Shown in pieces: positions 38,399 through 47,545 of a stretch of DNA of 64,000 bases (position 1 is the first letter of the stretch; each line of letters starts with the position of its first letter). Source of the stretch: CBDCZI01 sp965224495. Lineage in GTDB: Bacteria; Bacteroidota; Bacteroidia; Cytophagales; JAAEPT01. Location of the stretch: assembly GCA_965224495.1 (NCBI GenBank), contig CBDCZI010000025.1:1-64000 (forward strand), given 5' to 3'. The notes under the pieces were generated by a model. The model saw only the letters and a list, made by a program, of their open reading frames with translations, was not told the DNA's origin and ran no database searches. Both the position numbers and the translations under genes were made by a program.

Positions 38399-39211
38399 TT
38401 AAATCCGTTTTCCTATAACTTCAACCACTTTTTCAGACCAAAGCATTTTAAAATGTCCAGTCCCTTCTATTTCAATTAATTCAGAATTTTCAATTAATGC
38501 ACTTACAGATTTAGTGGTTTCAATTGGAATTACTTTATCTAATTTATCATGAATAAAGGTGATGTCTTTTAGTTCTATATTTTTAATGACTGTACTGACC
38601 TTGAGTGTTAAAGGGTCATATTCAGTTGTTGTTTTTCTTATTTTATTAGTAAGTAATTTAGTGGTTTTATCTGTTAAGCCAAATTGAATTACAGCAAGAT
38701 CAATAAATTCTGAAAATCTGTTAGGCGTGGTTAATGCAAACATTTTATTGACTCTATATTTTAGAGAGTTCATAGCTGTAAAGGCAAATACGGTACCCAT
38801 AGAATGGGTAATAATTAAGTCATATTTATGTTTTTCTAAGAATAGTTTTACTAAATCAGCCATTTCGAAAAAACTTGTTTTTTTCTTTGTGCTTGCGCCA
38901 TGACAAGGGCCATCAAAGCTAATAACTTCGTATTCTTTTTTTGTTAATTCAGGAATGATTGCACCAAAGTTAGAAGCTCTCCCTCCCCACCCATGTATAA
39001 GCAATGCTTTTTTATTTCCATTTCCCCATTTATACGTTTTAATGTTAAATTTTTTAAACCTAATTATATCCTCAGATGCGAGCTCTATTATTGATTTTTC
39101 GAATGTTCTTATTTTCTTTTTTTTTGGTTTTGAAATAAAATTAAATGCTATTTTCGCAGCTAACTTGGGTGATGCTTTTTGTAGGATATTAAATATTGTT
39201 TTCAAATTCAT
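38399..39211 (-). CDS. alpha/beta hydrolase
   Basis: 270 residues, no signal peptide. Oxyanion region LLIHGWGGRASNFGAIIP, nucleophile elbow THSMGTVFAF (GxSxG-like), acid in IHDKLDKVIP and His in IEGTGHFKML complete the triad. The Lys-rich N-terminus (KKKKIRTFEKS) may lie on the membrane. Likely esterase or lipase; substrate unknown. A TGACAC/GTGTCA inverted repeat (39265-39280) lies upstream. Confidence 0.85.
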   Translation of the reverse strand: MNLKTIFNILQKASPKLAAKIAFNFISKPKKKKIRTFEKSIIELASEDIIRFKKFNIKTYKWGNGNKKALLIHGWGGRASNFGAIIPELTKKEYEVISFDGPCHGASTKKKTSFFEMADLVKLFLEKHKYDLIITHSMGTVFAFTAMNSLKYRVNKMFALTTPNRFSEFIDLAVIQFGLTDKTTKLLTNKIRKTTTEYDPLTLKVSTVIKNIELKDITFIHDKLDKVIPIETTKSVSALIENSELIEIEGTGHFKMLWSEKVVEVIGKRI

Positions 39212-39376
39212 TAGATAGATTATTAGTAACCCAGCAAAGTTCTATCATTTTAATGATTTTAGCATGACACATAAGTGTCAGTATAGAGATAAACTTTTCT
39301 AATTCGAGTTAATGCTTGTTGCGCAAAGTCTAGAAAAGAAGAAAAGTGTATTTAAGCTAGGAGTTGAATAAACAAA

Positions 39377-39408
39377 AAAAGCATTTTACCAAATGATAAA
39401 ATGCTTTT
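39377..39408 (-). terminator. terminator of the 61-residue CxxC protein gene
   Basis: 12-base stem AAAAGCATTTTA / TAAAATGCTTTT with an 8-base loop, 22 bases past the stop on the minus strand, running into Ts there. Confidence 0.8.
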
Positions 39409-39429
39409 GAAATGGTTTTTCACTGTTGG

Positions 39430-39615
39430 TTAGCTACCGCAATATAAACAACCATCTTCGTCATAAGTGTCAAGTTCTGGTTGTGTTTCAATAGCAGGCT
39501 GTAATTGCTTTTTTAATTCGTAAATGGCTTGTTGTGTGTCTCCGTCTTCAAATAAATTTCCTGTTAATTTAGTTTTTAAAGCCTTTATTTCTTCGTGTAT
39601 TGCCTCTTCGTTCAT
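39430..39615 (-). CDS. 61-residue acidic protein ending in CLYCGS
   Basis: Short helical protein (EEAIHEEIKALKTKLTGNLF ... QQAIYELKKQLQP) with an acidic linker and a terminal CLYCGS, a CxxC pair that could bind metal or form a disulfide. No signal peptide. A dedicated terminator just after the stop supports that it is a real single-gene transcript. Family not recognised. Confidence 0.6.
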   Translation of the reverse strand: MNEEAIHEEIKALKTKLTGNLFEDGDTQQAIYELKKQLQPAIETQPELDTYDEDGCLYCGS

Positions 39616-40006
39616 ATGGATTTTTTTTTATTTACTAATTCAAATGTACAATGTCCTTGTTAGAAAGCAAAATCAAATTTTAAACACAAATTTGTTAGTT
39701 TAGTTTTATAAAAGATAGAACTATTCGTTGAAAAAAATCTATCGACAAGTACCAACTAATTAATATTTTCATATCCTCTCAGTTAACAACTTACTAAAGA
39801 ACAATATTCTCAAAATAACATAGGCTATAATCAATAATGAGTAGACAGCAAATCGTTACAGTATTTAAATAAATTTTTTAGCATAAAAGAACTGAAAAAT
39901 AATCTTATTGAGCAGAAACTATAAGCACGTCAGATATTCTTTTATTATTGTTAAGTATTTAAATAACAGATTGTTATAGTCTAAGTGTGAGGTTTTGAGA
40001 TAGCCA
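39616..40006. other. intergenic stretch without recognised features
   Basis: 391 AT-rich bases between two minus-strand genes. I see no open frame, repeat or promoter with adequate match. Confidence 0.4.
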
Positions 40007-41548
40007 CTATTTGTCCGGTTCAGCATCAATTTCGGTAATCATTTTCACAGCTTCAGGTTTTGGAGGGTAAATTTTTGAAACGATATACCCAACAATCATT
40101 GCCAATGCAAAAGATGGTGCTAGAACATCTAATTCTTTTAAATAGTCTCCTATTCCTTCCATATTGGAAAATACAAATTTGAATAATATGACTGAAGTAA
40201 ACCCAGTAATCATAGAAGCAATCGCTCCTTTTTCTGAATATCCTTTCCAAAAAAGGGATAGAATAATTACAGGACAGAAAGTAGCGGCAATGCCAGACCA
40301 TCCAAAAATCATAATCCAAAAAACTTGCCTCTCAGGATATAGATTATACAATAAAATAGCGATACCTAGTGCAGCTAGCGCCATCCCAACAGTAATTAGT
40401 CTCGAGAATTTTGTTAGGTCCTCATCCTTTAAATCAGGTCTAAATATTTTTTGATAAAAATCTCTTGTGATTGCACTAGAAGCAAGAATAAGAAGAGAGT
40501 CAATTGTTGACATAATAGCAGAAAGTACAATAGCAATGAATATTGCCACTAGAATTGTAGGTAAGAACTCATGAGTGATCATACTTAAAACGTTTTCACC
40601 TCCAGTTCCTAAAACGCCTTCAGGGTCCTGCCCTTCGGATGTGAAATAAATTCGAGCAAGAATACCAATTGTTACTGCTGCCGCATCTGTAAAGAGCGTA
40701 AAAAGCAAAGCGACCCATTTTCCTTTATTAATTTCATTTTCACTTTTAATTGACATGAATCTAACATAAACTTGGGGGGAACCTAAGAAGCCTAATCCAA
40801 TCATTGAAAATCCTAGAATTGTAAAAATATTCATCCAGCCATCAGTACTTCTTCCCATTACTTGAGTTAGGGTAGGGTCAATGGCATTTAATCCCTCAGT
40901 TATTCCTGCACCATGATCCATTGAAAACCAAACCACGATAGGAAGCAGAACTAGACCGAAAAACATTAAAACGCCTTGGAACATATCTGACCAAACAGCA
41001 GCTACAAATCCACCAATAAAAATATAAGCTAGAACAATAAAAAAACCAATTAATGCACCTATCCGATAGTCAACATTAAGCATTGACTCGAAGGCAATTC
41101 CAGTCACATCCATTTGAGATGCAACATAAATCACAACAAAAATAACTAGCACAGAGGCGGCTATAATTCGAAGCGTATTTGTAGATGATTTAAAATGACT
41201 CTGAAGGTAATCTGGAATGGTTATCGCACCATATTTATCGGATCGTTTTTTAAAGCGTTTAGCCATGAACTGCCAGGAGATAAAAACCCCAAGTAATTCA
41301 CCCGCAACAACCCAGTAGCTTGAGTAACCAGCCATAGCACCCATTCCGGTTAGTCCAATAAGTAGCCAACCAGATTCACCGGTTGCTCTTGCAGAAAATG
41401 CAACGGCCCAAAATCCCATATTTTTTCCGCCAACATAATAATCACTCATACTTTTGACGCGTCGAGAGGCGAGAATACCAATGAGAAATAGAATGCCAAC
41501 ATAAATAGCTAGAACAGTTATTTTTATTATTAAATTTTGATCTTGCAT
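40007..41548 (-). CDS. sodium/solute symporter (SSS family, PutP-like)
   Basis: 513 residues with about 13 membrane helices. The N-terminus (SDYYVGGKNMGFWAVAFSAR, ATGESGWLLIGLTG) and the segment TIDSLLILASSAITRDFY match the PutP branch of the SSS family, which carries proline or related solutes with Na+. It is divergent from the cysteine dioxygenase/decarboxylase operon, so a role in moving taurine-related or other compatible solutes is possible but not shown by sequence. Confidence 0.88.
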   Translation of the reverse strand: MQDQNLIIKITVLAIYVGILFLIGILASRRVKSMSDYYVGGKNMGFWAVAFSARATGESGWLLIGLTGMGAMAGYSSYWVVAGELLGVFISWQFMAKRFKKRSDKYGAITIPDYLQSHFKSSTNTLRIIAASVLVIFVVIYVASQMDVTGIAFESMLNVDYRIGALIGFFIVLAYIFIGGFVAAVWSDMFQGVLMFFGLVLLPIVVWFSMDHGAGITEGLNAIDPTLTQVMGRSTDGWMNIFTILGFSMIGLGFLGSPQVYVRFMSIKSENEINKGKWVALLFTLFTDAAAVTIGILARIYFTSEGQDPEGVLGTGGENVLSMITHEFLPTILVAIFIAIVLSAIMSTIDSLLILASSAITRDFYQKIFRPDLKDEDLTKFSRLITVGMALAALGIAILLYNLYPERQVFWIMIFGWSGIAATFCPVIILSLFWKGYSEKGAIASMITGFTSVILFKFVFSNMEGIGDYLKELDVLAPSFALAMIVGYIVSKIYPPKPEAVKMITEIDAEPDK

Positions 41549-41717
41549 AGTGTTTGTGGTTAGTGATTTACCATTAAGTGATTTGAAAGTTTAAAACTTC
41601 AAAATAATCACTGAATAGTCGAGTTTTAAGATTGTGCAAATTGCTCATAAAAATTAGATAAATTGCAATTTTTTGATTAAAATCGTTTAAAAATAGCGGA
41701 AAAAGCATAAAAATCAC

Positions 41718-41725
41718 TATATTTG
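41718..41725 (+). promoter_or_regulatory. -7 element of the cysteine dioxygenase operon
   Basis: TATATTTG followed by C matches TAnnTTTG. Predicted start near 41733, leaving a leader of about 95 bases. A 12-base palindrome AAATTGCAATTT lies upstream at 41660-41671. Confidence 0.5.
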
Positions 41726-41828
41726 CACTATTAACGATTTGAAAAAGTCATATCGATATAATGAGTTGGATTTGGGGAATGACCTTGGATTTGTACATTA
41801 AATGAACAGAAAAAAGCGATAAATTGTT

Positions 41829-42362
41829 TTGAATTTTAACGAACACCCCCCCATATTATCTCAATCATTAAATGATTTAGCCACTGCTCTTTCTGAAGGG
41901 GAGAGGACGACCTACAATAACATAATACGCTCAATTAACTTACCAAGCACTGCTTTTGAAAGCTACTGCTCATGGTCTGATGAATCGTATACCCGAAATT
42001 GTATTATTGATACCAAAGAATTTGAATTGATCCTATTATGCTGGGAGAAAGGACAGATGACCCCTATTCATGATCACGGTGGTGAAGAATGTTGGGTGAA
42101 AATTATCGAAGGTGAATTTAGGGAAACGATTTACAAAGAAGATGAAACCGGTGAACTCAATATTGTTAAATCGGCCATTTCAAAGTCTAACGACATTTCT
42201 TACATGATAGATTTTATGGGTTTTCATAGATTAGAAAACCTGTCTAATAAAAGAAGTATGTCTCTTCATTTATATGCGAAGCCAATTCGAAATTGCAGGT
42301 TATTTGATGAGAATTCAAGAACATTTGTGAGTAAAAATTTAGCCTATGATACTGTATCATAG
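41829..42362 (+). CDS. cysteine dioxygenase with a eukaryote-like Cys-Tyr cofactor
   Basis: About 177 residues, cupin fold. Iron ligands H81, H83 (HDHGGEEC) and H133 (FHRLEN), substrate Arg R56 (YTRN), H147 and Y149 (SLHLYAKP) and C88 are all in the places of mammalian CDO, where Cys93 and Tyr157 form the crosslinked cofactor; many bacterial CDOs lack that Cys. Oxidises cysteine to cysteine sulfinate, the substrate of the next gene, 32 bases on. The start is a problem: no usable ATG; TTG at 41829 is the best choice. An ATG in frame at 41802 is cut off after six codons by TAA at 41820, nine bases before the TTG. Confidence 0.9.
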   Translation: MNFNEHPPILSQSLNDLATALSEGERTTYNNIIRSINLPSTAFESYCSWSDESYTRNCIIDTKEFELILLCWEKGQMTPIHDHGGEECWVKIIEGEFRETIYKEDETGELNIVKSAISKSNDISYMIDFMGFHRLENLSNKRSMSLHLYAKPIRNCRLFDENSRTFVSKNLAYDTVS

Positions 42363-42394
42363 TGAAATATTTAAATTAAAATAATAAAAATTAC

Positions 42395-43801
42395 ATGTCT
42401 GATATTAGTAGCGATTTAGCTTTATTCAATGAATTAGCTGAAGCCTTAATAAGTGAAGAGGGGAAAAATCCAGTAGCCGATAGAATAGATTCGAATAAAC
42501 TTTACGAGTCTATTGATCTTTCGTTGAACGATTCTGGGATGATTGATAGTGAGTTTAAGACTGTACTTCGAGATATTTTAATATCCACACCAAAAACGGC
42601 AACGAATTTATTCTTTAACCAACTTTTTGGTGGAAGACAAAGTAAAGCTGTTTTAGGTGATTTACTTGCAGTTATGCTTAATAACAGTATGTACACCTAT
42701 AAGGTTGCTGGCCCACATGTTGGAATTGAGCAAGAAATTATCAGACAATCGTGTGACTTAATTGGTTACGGTTCGAAAAGTAATGGTACGTTTCCAACTG
42801 GTGGTTCAATGAGTAATTATATGGCTTTGGTAATGGGTCGTGATGCCAAAGATCCAAATTGTAGATTAGATGGAATGTCTAAACCACTGGTTATTTATAC
42901 CTCAGTTGAATCACATTATTCAACTGCAAAAAATGCCAGTTTTGCTGGAATTGGTAGAAATAATATACGATTTATTGAAGCCGATTCAAAAGGACGAATG
43001 ATTCCTGAGCAATTGGAAGCACAAATTATTGATGACTTGGAAAACGGATTCATTCCTGCCTATGTTAACGCAACTGCTGGAACAACTGTTTTAGGCGCTT
43101 TTGATCCAATTGATAAAATTGCTGATATCACAGAAAAATACAAAATTTGGTTGCATATTGATGGTGCATATGCAGGTAGTGTTATTTTCAGTGATGAATA
43201 TAAACACCTTGTCAAAGGGGCGGATAGATCAGATTCGTTTAGTTATAATGCCCACAAAATGATTGGGACACCGCTAACATGTTCAATCATTTTAGTCAAC
43301 GATAAAAAATATTTACATAATTCATTTAGTAATGATGCTGATTATCTTTATCAAACAGATGGTGATGATTTTAACTTAGGTAAAACATCATTTCAATGTG
43401 GAAGAAGAAATGATGCCTTGAAGTTTTGGACGCTTTGGAAATCTGTAGGGACTGTTGGTTTAAAACAAATTGTAGATCAGCAATTTGAATTAGCAGATGT
43501 TGCCCGTGAATACGTTCAATCTAACCCAGATTACAATCTATATAGTTTTGATGATTCAATTTCGATCTGTTTCAATTATAAAAATATTGATCCAATGGTA
43601 CTTTGTACTGCGTTATATGAACATCAAGTTACGGTTGTAGGATTTGGGTCTTTTAATGCTGATACTTTTGTTCGGTTAGTAACTATTAACGCTAATAATT
43701 CAGTGCAAGATATTTTGAATTTCTTTAAAGTTCTAGAAGAATTTGTTGAGAAAAATCCAAGCTTAGCAAAAGTAAAAGAAAAGGAACAAGCGCAAATATA
43801 A
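42395..43801 (+). CDS. PLP-dependent decarboxylase, cysteine-sulfinate type
   Basis: 468 residues, group II decarboxylase fold. PLP lysine K288 in SYNAHKMIGTPL; cofactor-binding FPTGGSMSNYMAL and HIDGAYAGS; substrate-region motif FFNQLFGG. Overall resembles cysteine sulfinate/glutamate decarboxylases. Directly downstream of cysteine dioxygenase, so the likely reaction is cysteine sulfinate to hypotaurine, a precursor of taurine; glutamate or aspartate decarboxylation cannot be excluded from sequence alone. The product may serve as an osmolyte. Confidence 0.85.
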   Translation: MSDISSDLALFNELAEALISEEGKNPVADRIDSNKLYESIDLSLNDSGMIDSEFKTVLRDILISTPKTATNLFFNQLFGGRQSKAVLGDLLAVMLNNSMYTYKVAGPHVGIEQEIIRQSCDLIGYGSKSNGTFPTGGSMSNYMALVMGRDAKDPNCRLDGMSKPLVIYTSVESHYSTAKNASFAGIGRNNIRFIEADSKGRMIPEQLEAQIIDDLENGFIPAYVNATAGTTVLGAFDPIDKIADITEKYKIWLHIDGAYAGSVIFSDEYKHLVKGADRSDSFSYNAHKMIGTPLTCSIILVNDKKYLHNSFSNDADYLYQTDGDDFNLGKTSFQCGRRNDALKFWTLWKSVGTVGLKQIVDQQFELADVAREYVQSNPDYNLYSFDDSISICFNYKNIDPMVLCTALYEHQVTVVGFGSFNADTFVRLVTINANNSVQDILNFFKVLEEFVEKNPSLAKVKEKEQAQI

Positions 43802-44529
43802 AACGGTATTAACGATTTTTAGTAAATTAATGTTGGACTAAAGTTCCCTTTGATTTCTTTTTTAAGTCAAGAATTACATGATAAGAAATGTTGGGGTTTT
43901 TATGTCTTCCTGTTAAAGGATTCTAAGCATAGACTGGAATGCTTATTAAGCGCTCCATAATTCCATTAAATAATGTAATGATCTCCATTTGTGAATAGAC
44001 TTGTGTTAGCTATTTTTGATATCGCTTAAGTTCAAATATATGGTCTGATCAAAATAAACCATAGGTTGGCTTTTATGTTTTATTTCGTATTAAAAATCTT
44101 CATCTTGAGCAAAAATTAATTTTGTGGTCAAGATAAGAATGAATAAAACAGAATATTTGGGAAGTTTTTTTTCTTAATTAAGGTTGAGGCTGGAATATAT
44201 AATTATTGTTTTAACTCAAAATTAATCAATCAATAGAACTTTTAAAATTTTTGAACGACTAGCCTATTTATATACTTTTTCAGTTCAATATAACTTTGCT
44301 TTACTAAGCAACAAGTTTAGTGCTTTATCAATTATTTTCCTTCAGTTACTACTTCGTATAAATCTTTTTAAGGTGAATTTTGGTATCCTTTTTTGTTTAA
44401 TTTCTGCAATTTTTTCTCGTGTCCCCCATATGTCTCCCTTCAAAATTCGTAGTGGGGTAGGTTAATTTGATAGGTTTGCTGAGGCATATCTAAAGTGTTG
44501 AAATTAGGTTTGATAAAATATAATCAATT
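43802..44529 (+). other. long intergenic stretch, mostly featureless
   Basis: 728 AT-rich bases. TAGGTTTG at 44471-44478 is an exact -7 element for the short gene at 44530, without a good -33. On the minus strand about 43820-43985 reads openly with a single stop (NPLTGRHKNPNISYHVILDL) and may be a gene remnant, but I cannot name it. Confidence 0.3.
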
Positions 44530-44811
44530 ATGAAAAAACAGTTATTTACATTATTCAATTTATTTTTATTATCAGTCTCTACATTAAATGCTCAAACCTC
44601 GGTTTGGACTCAAAAATCTAAAATTGTGGCACAAGATCGTGATTATAGCGATCAATTCGGTGGAGGGAATACAAATAACCAAGGGGCAGTTAGTATTTCT
44701 GGAATTATTGCAATAGTTGGTGCAGTGACGGATAACCATTCTGACTTAAATAATCCTGGGGCTGCTTATATTTATGAAAAAAGTGCGCTTAGGCATTTAG
44801 TTGTTTTTTAA
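44530..44811 (+). pseudogene. truncated FG-GAP-repeat secreted protein
   Basis: 93 residues: signal peptide (STLNAQ) then one FG-GAP-type repeat (DRDYSDQFGGGN, VSISGIIAIVGAVTDNHSDL, GAAYIYEKS), after which the sequence changes abruptly to ALRHLVVF and stops. Complete proteins of this kind have many repeats and a T9SS tail. The break suggests a deletion or insertion that removed the rest; no other frame continues the repeat. Confidence 0.6.
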
Positions 44812-44940
44812 GCCGAAATAGTCCTTTTTATTGCTGTCTATCTATATAATAGTTGTTTAATCTCTTGTTGGCAATAGTTTAGATAAACACTTTTATTTGT
44901 GTCATTCGATCACATCTTATTTATCTCTTAATCACTTACT

Positions 44941-45243
44941 ATGTTTAAAAAAATTGAACGTTTAAAGTACATGGATTACCTTATTCGAATCGAAGGAACA
45001 GGTGATATGGAAGAGTTTGCAAGAAAAATGAGTATTTCACACAGTACATGTGGTGAGTATATAAAAATTTTAAGAGGGATGGGAGCTAAAATTGACTATT
45101 GTCGTTATAAAAACACATATAAATACTCTGAACCAGTGGAATTTTTTATTGGCTATAAAAACTTGCCAGAGAATTATATGATCAAAGTAACTGGAGGTAA
45201 AAGGGACGAACTATTATTTTGGAAAAATAAGATCATTTCGTGA
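44941..45243 (+). CDS. small HTH DNA-binding protein
   Basis: 100 residues. An HTH about 15-50 (DYLIRIEGTGDMEEFARKMS, then ISHSTCGEYIKILRGMGAKI) followed by a beta end (YCRYKNTYKYSEPVEFFIGY). This matches a small HTH family common in Bacteroidota and often placed beside short double-glycine peptides, as here (45406-45609, convergent). Probable local transcription regulator; target not shown. Confidence 0.7.
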   Translation: MFKKIERLKYMDYLIRIEGTGDMEEFARKMSISHSTCGEYIKILRGMGAKIDYCRYKNTYKYSEPVEFFIGYKNLPENYMIKVTGGKRDELLFWKNKIIS

Positions 45244-45356
45244 AATATGATTTTCAAATTTTAAGTGAATTTGTCTAAGTTATTGAGAACGGTTCCATAG
45301 ATAAATAATTTATATTGAAATTACATAGCATTGTAGTAAAGTTATGCGAAATAAAA

Positions 45357-45384
45357 ACTGGCCAAAAAAAAGATTTTGGCCGGT
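45357..45384 (-). terminator. terminator of the double-glycine peptide gene (possibly bidirectional)
   Basis: 11-base stem ACTGGCCAAAA / TTTTGGCCGGT with one G-T pair; on the minus strand it is followed by TTTTTAT and begins 22 bases after the peptide stop. Confidence 0.7.
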
Positions 45385-45405
45385 CTCTTTTAATAATACC
45401 TGGCT

Positions 45406-45609
45406 TTATCTTACTTGAGAGCCCAAAATATTCCACATCTCTCCGGTTTCGGTATCTTTTATATACATCCCCATAGACAATCCTGCATATTCTACATTAC
45501 ATTGATTACTACAATCGATTATTACTCTTATTAGTCCTCCTCCTTTAATGATTTGACTCTTTTGCTGAGTAATTTCATACTTTTTTAAATCTAACATTTT
45601 TGTTTTCAT
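45406..45609 (-). CDS. putative double-glycine natural-product or signal peptide precursor
   Basis: 67 residues. The N-terminus (MLDLKKYEITQQKSQIIKGG) has the form of Bacteroidota GG-leader peptides: a charged amphipathic leader ending in GG(G), where a C39-type protease would cut. The core of about 45 residues has two Cys (IIDCSNQCNVEY). A -7 element TAATTTTG on the minus strand (45635-45642) and a terminator make it a compact single gene. A membrane TPR-HTH regulator lies upstream and an HTH gene downstream. No peptide exporter is encoded nearby. Confidence 0.55.
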   Translation of the reverse strand: MKTKMLDLKKYEITQQKSQIIKGGGLIRVIIDCSNQCNVEYAGLSMGMYIKDTETGEMWNILGSQVR

Positions 45610-45713
45610 AATACTATTTTTTATTATTATAGATCAAAATTAGATGAAGGCAGTCTGATAAAATCGGACCATAAGTTATCATTTCAATTAAAATACATTT
45701 ATTGTCTCAATTT

Positions 45714-47406
45714 TTAAGCTACAATTTCTAATATTTTTAGGGCAGAAGTAGAGTCCAGACTCATTTTTTTAATGAGACGTTGTTTTGCTTTTTTTATCCC
45801 GGCTTCTGAAATATTTCTGATATTTGCAATTGATTTATTTGAATGATCTAATTGGATAAGTACCAATAATTGAATATCGTTCATAGTCAGGTTTTCATAT
45901 TTCTGACTAATTTTTTTTGTGAAATTATCGTACAATAAATCAAAGTGAAATATAATTTCAGTCCAATGGTTATCGAATATATAATTTTTATCCAAAGCAC
46001 TTGTTATAAGCGCTAAGCTTTCAACATCACTCGGCTGTACTAAATCAATCTTTAATTGCTCAATAATATCATTTTTACTTTTTAGTTTTTCAATGGTATT
46101 ATTTAACTTTGAATTTGAAATTTCTTTATCTTGTTTTTCAATTTCTAACTGTTGATTGAGTATTTTTCGTTTGATTTTGTTTTTATAAATAATAAATAAT
46201 GCAATCATTAAAAGGATGATAGAACAAATGATAATTCCAAATTTGGTGGATCGGTTAACCTGAATATCGTATTTAAGTTGAGCGATTTCTACTTTCTTTT
46301 TTTCAGTTTCATATTGTACGAGTAATTGATGTTTATATTTATTGACGGCAGTATCATTCAATGAATCCCTAATGAGTTTATAAGTCTCTAAATTGTGAAT
46401 AGATATTGAATCCTGTTTAATGCGTAAATCTGTATGTAATAACTTATAACTTGCTATTAAAAGCTTGTCAGAATCACCTATCGAGTCAGACAGGTTGTAG
46501 GCGGATTCAAAATGGTTTCTTGTTTTTTCAAGATGCCCCAATTTACTATTTAGATTTCCCAAAAATAACTGTATTACAACGATCAACCTTTTTGGAATAT
46601 GTGGGTTTGTTTGCTCAGTAATTAAATTCCCATAAAAAATGGCCTGCTCTAAATTCTCCTTCATTAAATGGGCATTTCCAAGCAGCAGGTGAGAATAAAT
46701 TAGATCAGTATAATTTGCTAATCCTTTCTCTATTGAAGCTGAAATATAATAAATACAGCTATCAGGCTTTTCCATTTTTAAATGGATAGCTCCTCTTTCT
46801 CTTAAAGATAACAGGTAGTAAAATTCGTCTGTAGGGTTAGTGTTTTTTTTTCAAATAACTTAATAAGTTATGGTTATATTTTAGAGCCATTTGATATTCC
46901 TCTAAATTTAAATAGTATTTACAGATATATTGGTTAATATCTTTGAGCAGAAAATCATTTTTAATTGCAGTGGCAAAGGAATCAGCTTTTAGATAGTAAT
47001 TAAGTTCATCAATTTTATTGTCTCGTTGTCCTAAGTTACTGCCTTTAAATAAAAAGTAATGAATTAATGTTGTATCAGAAAAGGAGCTACGATTGTTTTG
47101 CAATAAACTATCTAACACGGAGATATATTTTAATGGAAGCATTGGGTCATTACTCATGTGGTTATAAGCCAATCCTATATTTGCATACACCATTCCTTCA
47201 GCATAATTGATAGTCTTAGAAAGACTATCAATTCTAATAAGAATAGGAATATTCTTCTGTCTGTCATTCATTGAGAATTCATCACCAGAATTAATTATAC
47301 TGTCAATTTCTGCCCGACTAATATCTTGTGCGAAAATATGGTTAGTGCTAAAATTTGCATAAAGAAAAAACGAAACGATTAAAATAAAATTACAAAGATT
47401 ATTCAT
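45714..47406 (-). pseudogene. membrane TPR regulator with C-terminal HTH, split at an A9 run
   Basis: The first frame (47406-46837) gives a signal peptide (NHIFAQ) and TPR helices, ending LLSYLKKKH. The run 46843-46851 has nine As on the coding strand; with eight the frame continues NTNPTDEFYYLLSLRERGAI into the second frame, to 45714, about 563 residues. The second part has more TPRs, a membrane helix (FGIIICSIILLMIALFIIY), a long coiled coil and a LuxR-like HTH (MNDIQLLVLIQLDHSNKSIA, then KKAKQRLIKKMS). This is the Bacteroidota design of a one-component membrane regulator. It lies 104 bases upstream of the GG peptide gene on the same strand and may control it. Confidence 0.75.
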
Positions 47407-47545
47407 TGAGTTATTGTTAAAAGGGACGTAATTTTTTTGTTCAAATATAGAAAATTATCTAAATTGAGTTGATTAATGCTGGGAACTTATTGTCTTGAAT
47501 TACATCATTAAGAATTCCTCATTTTTTTTCTTAAGAAGTAAAATA

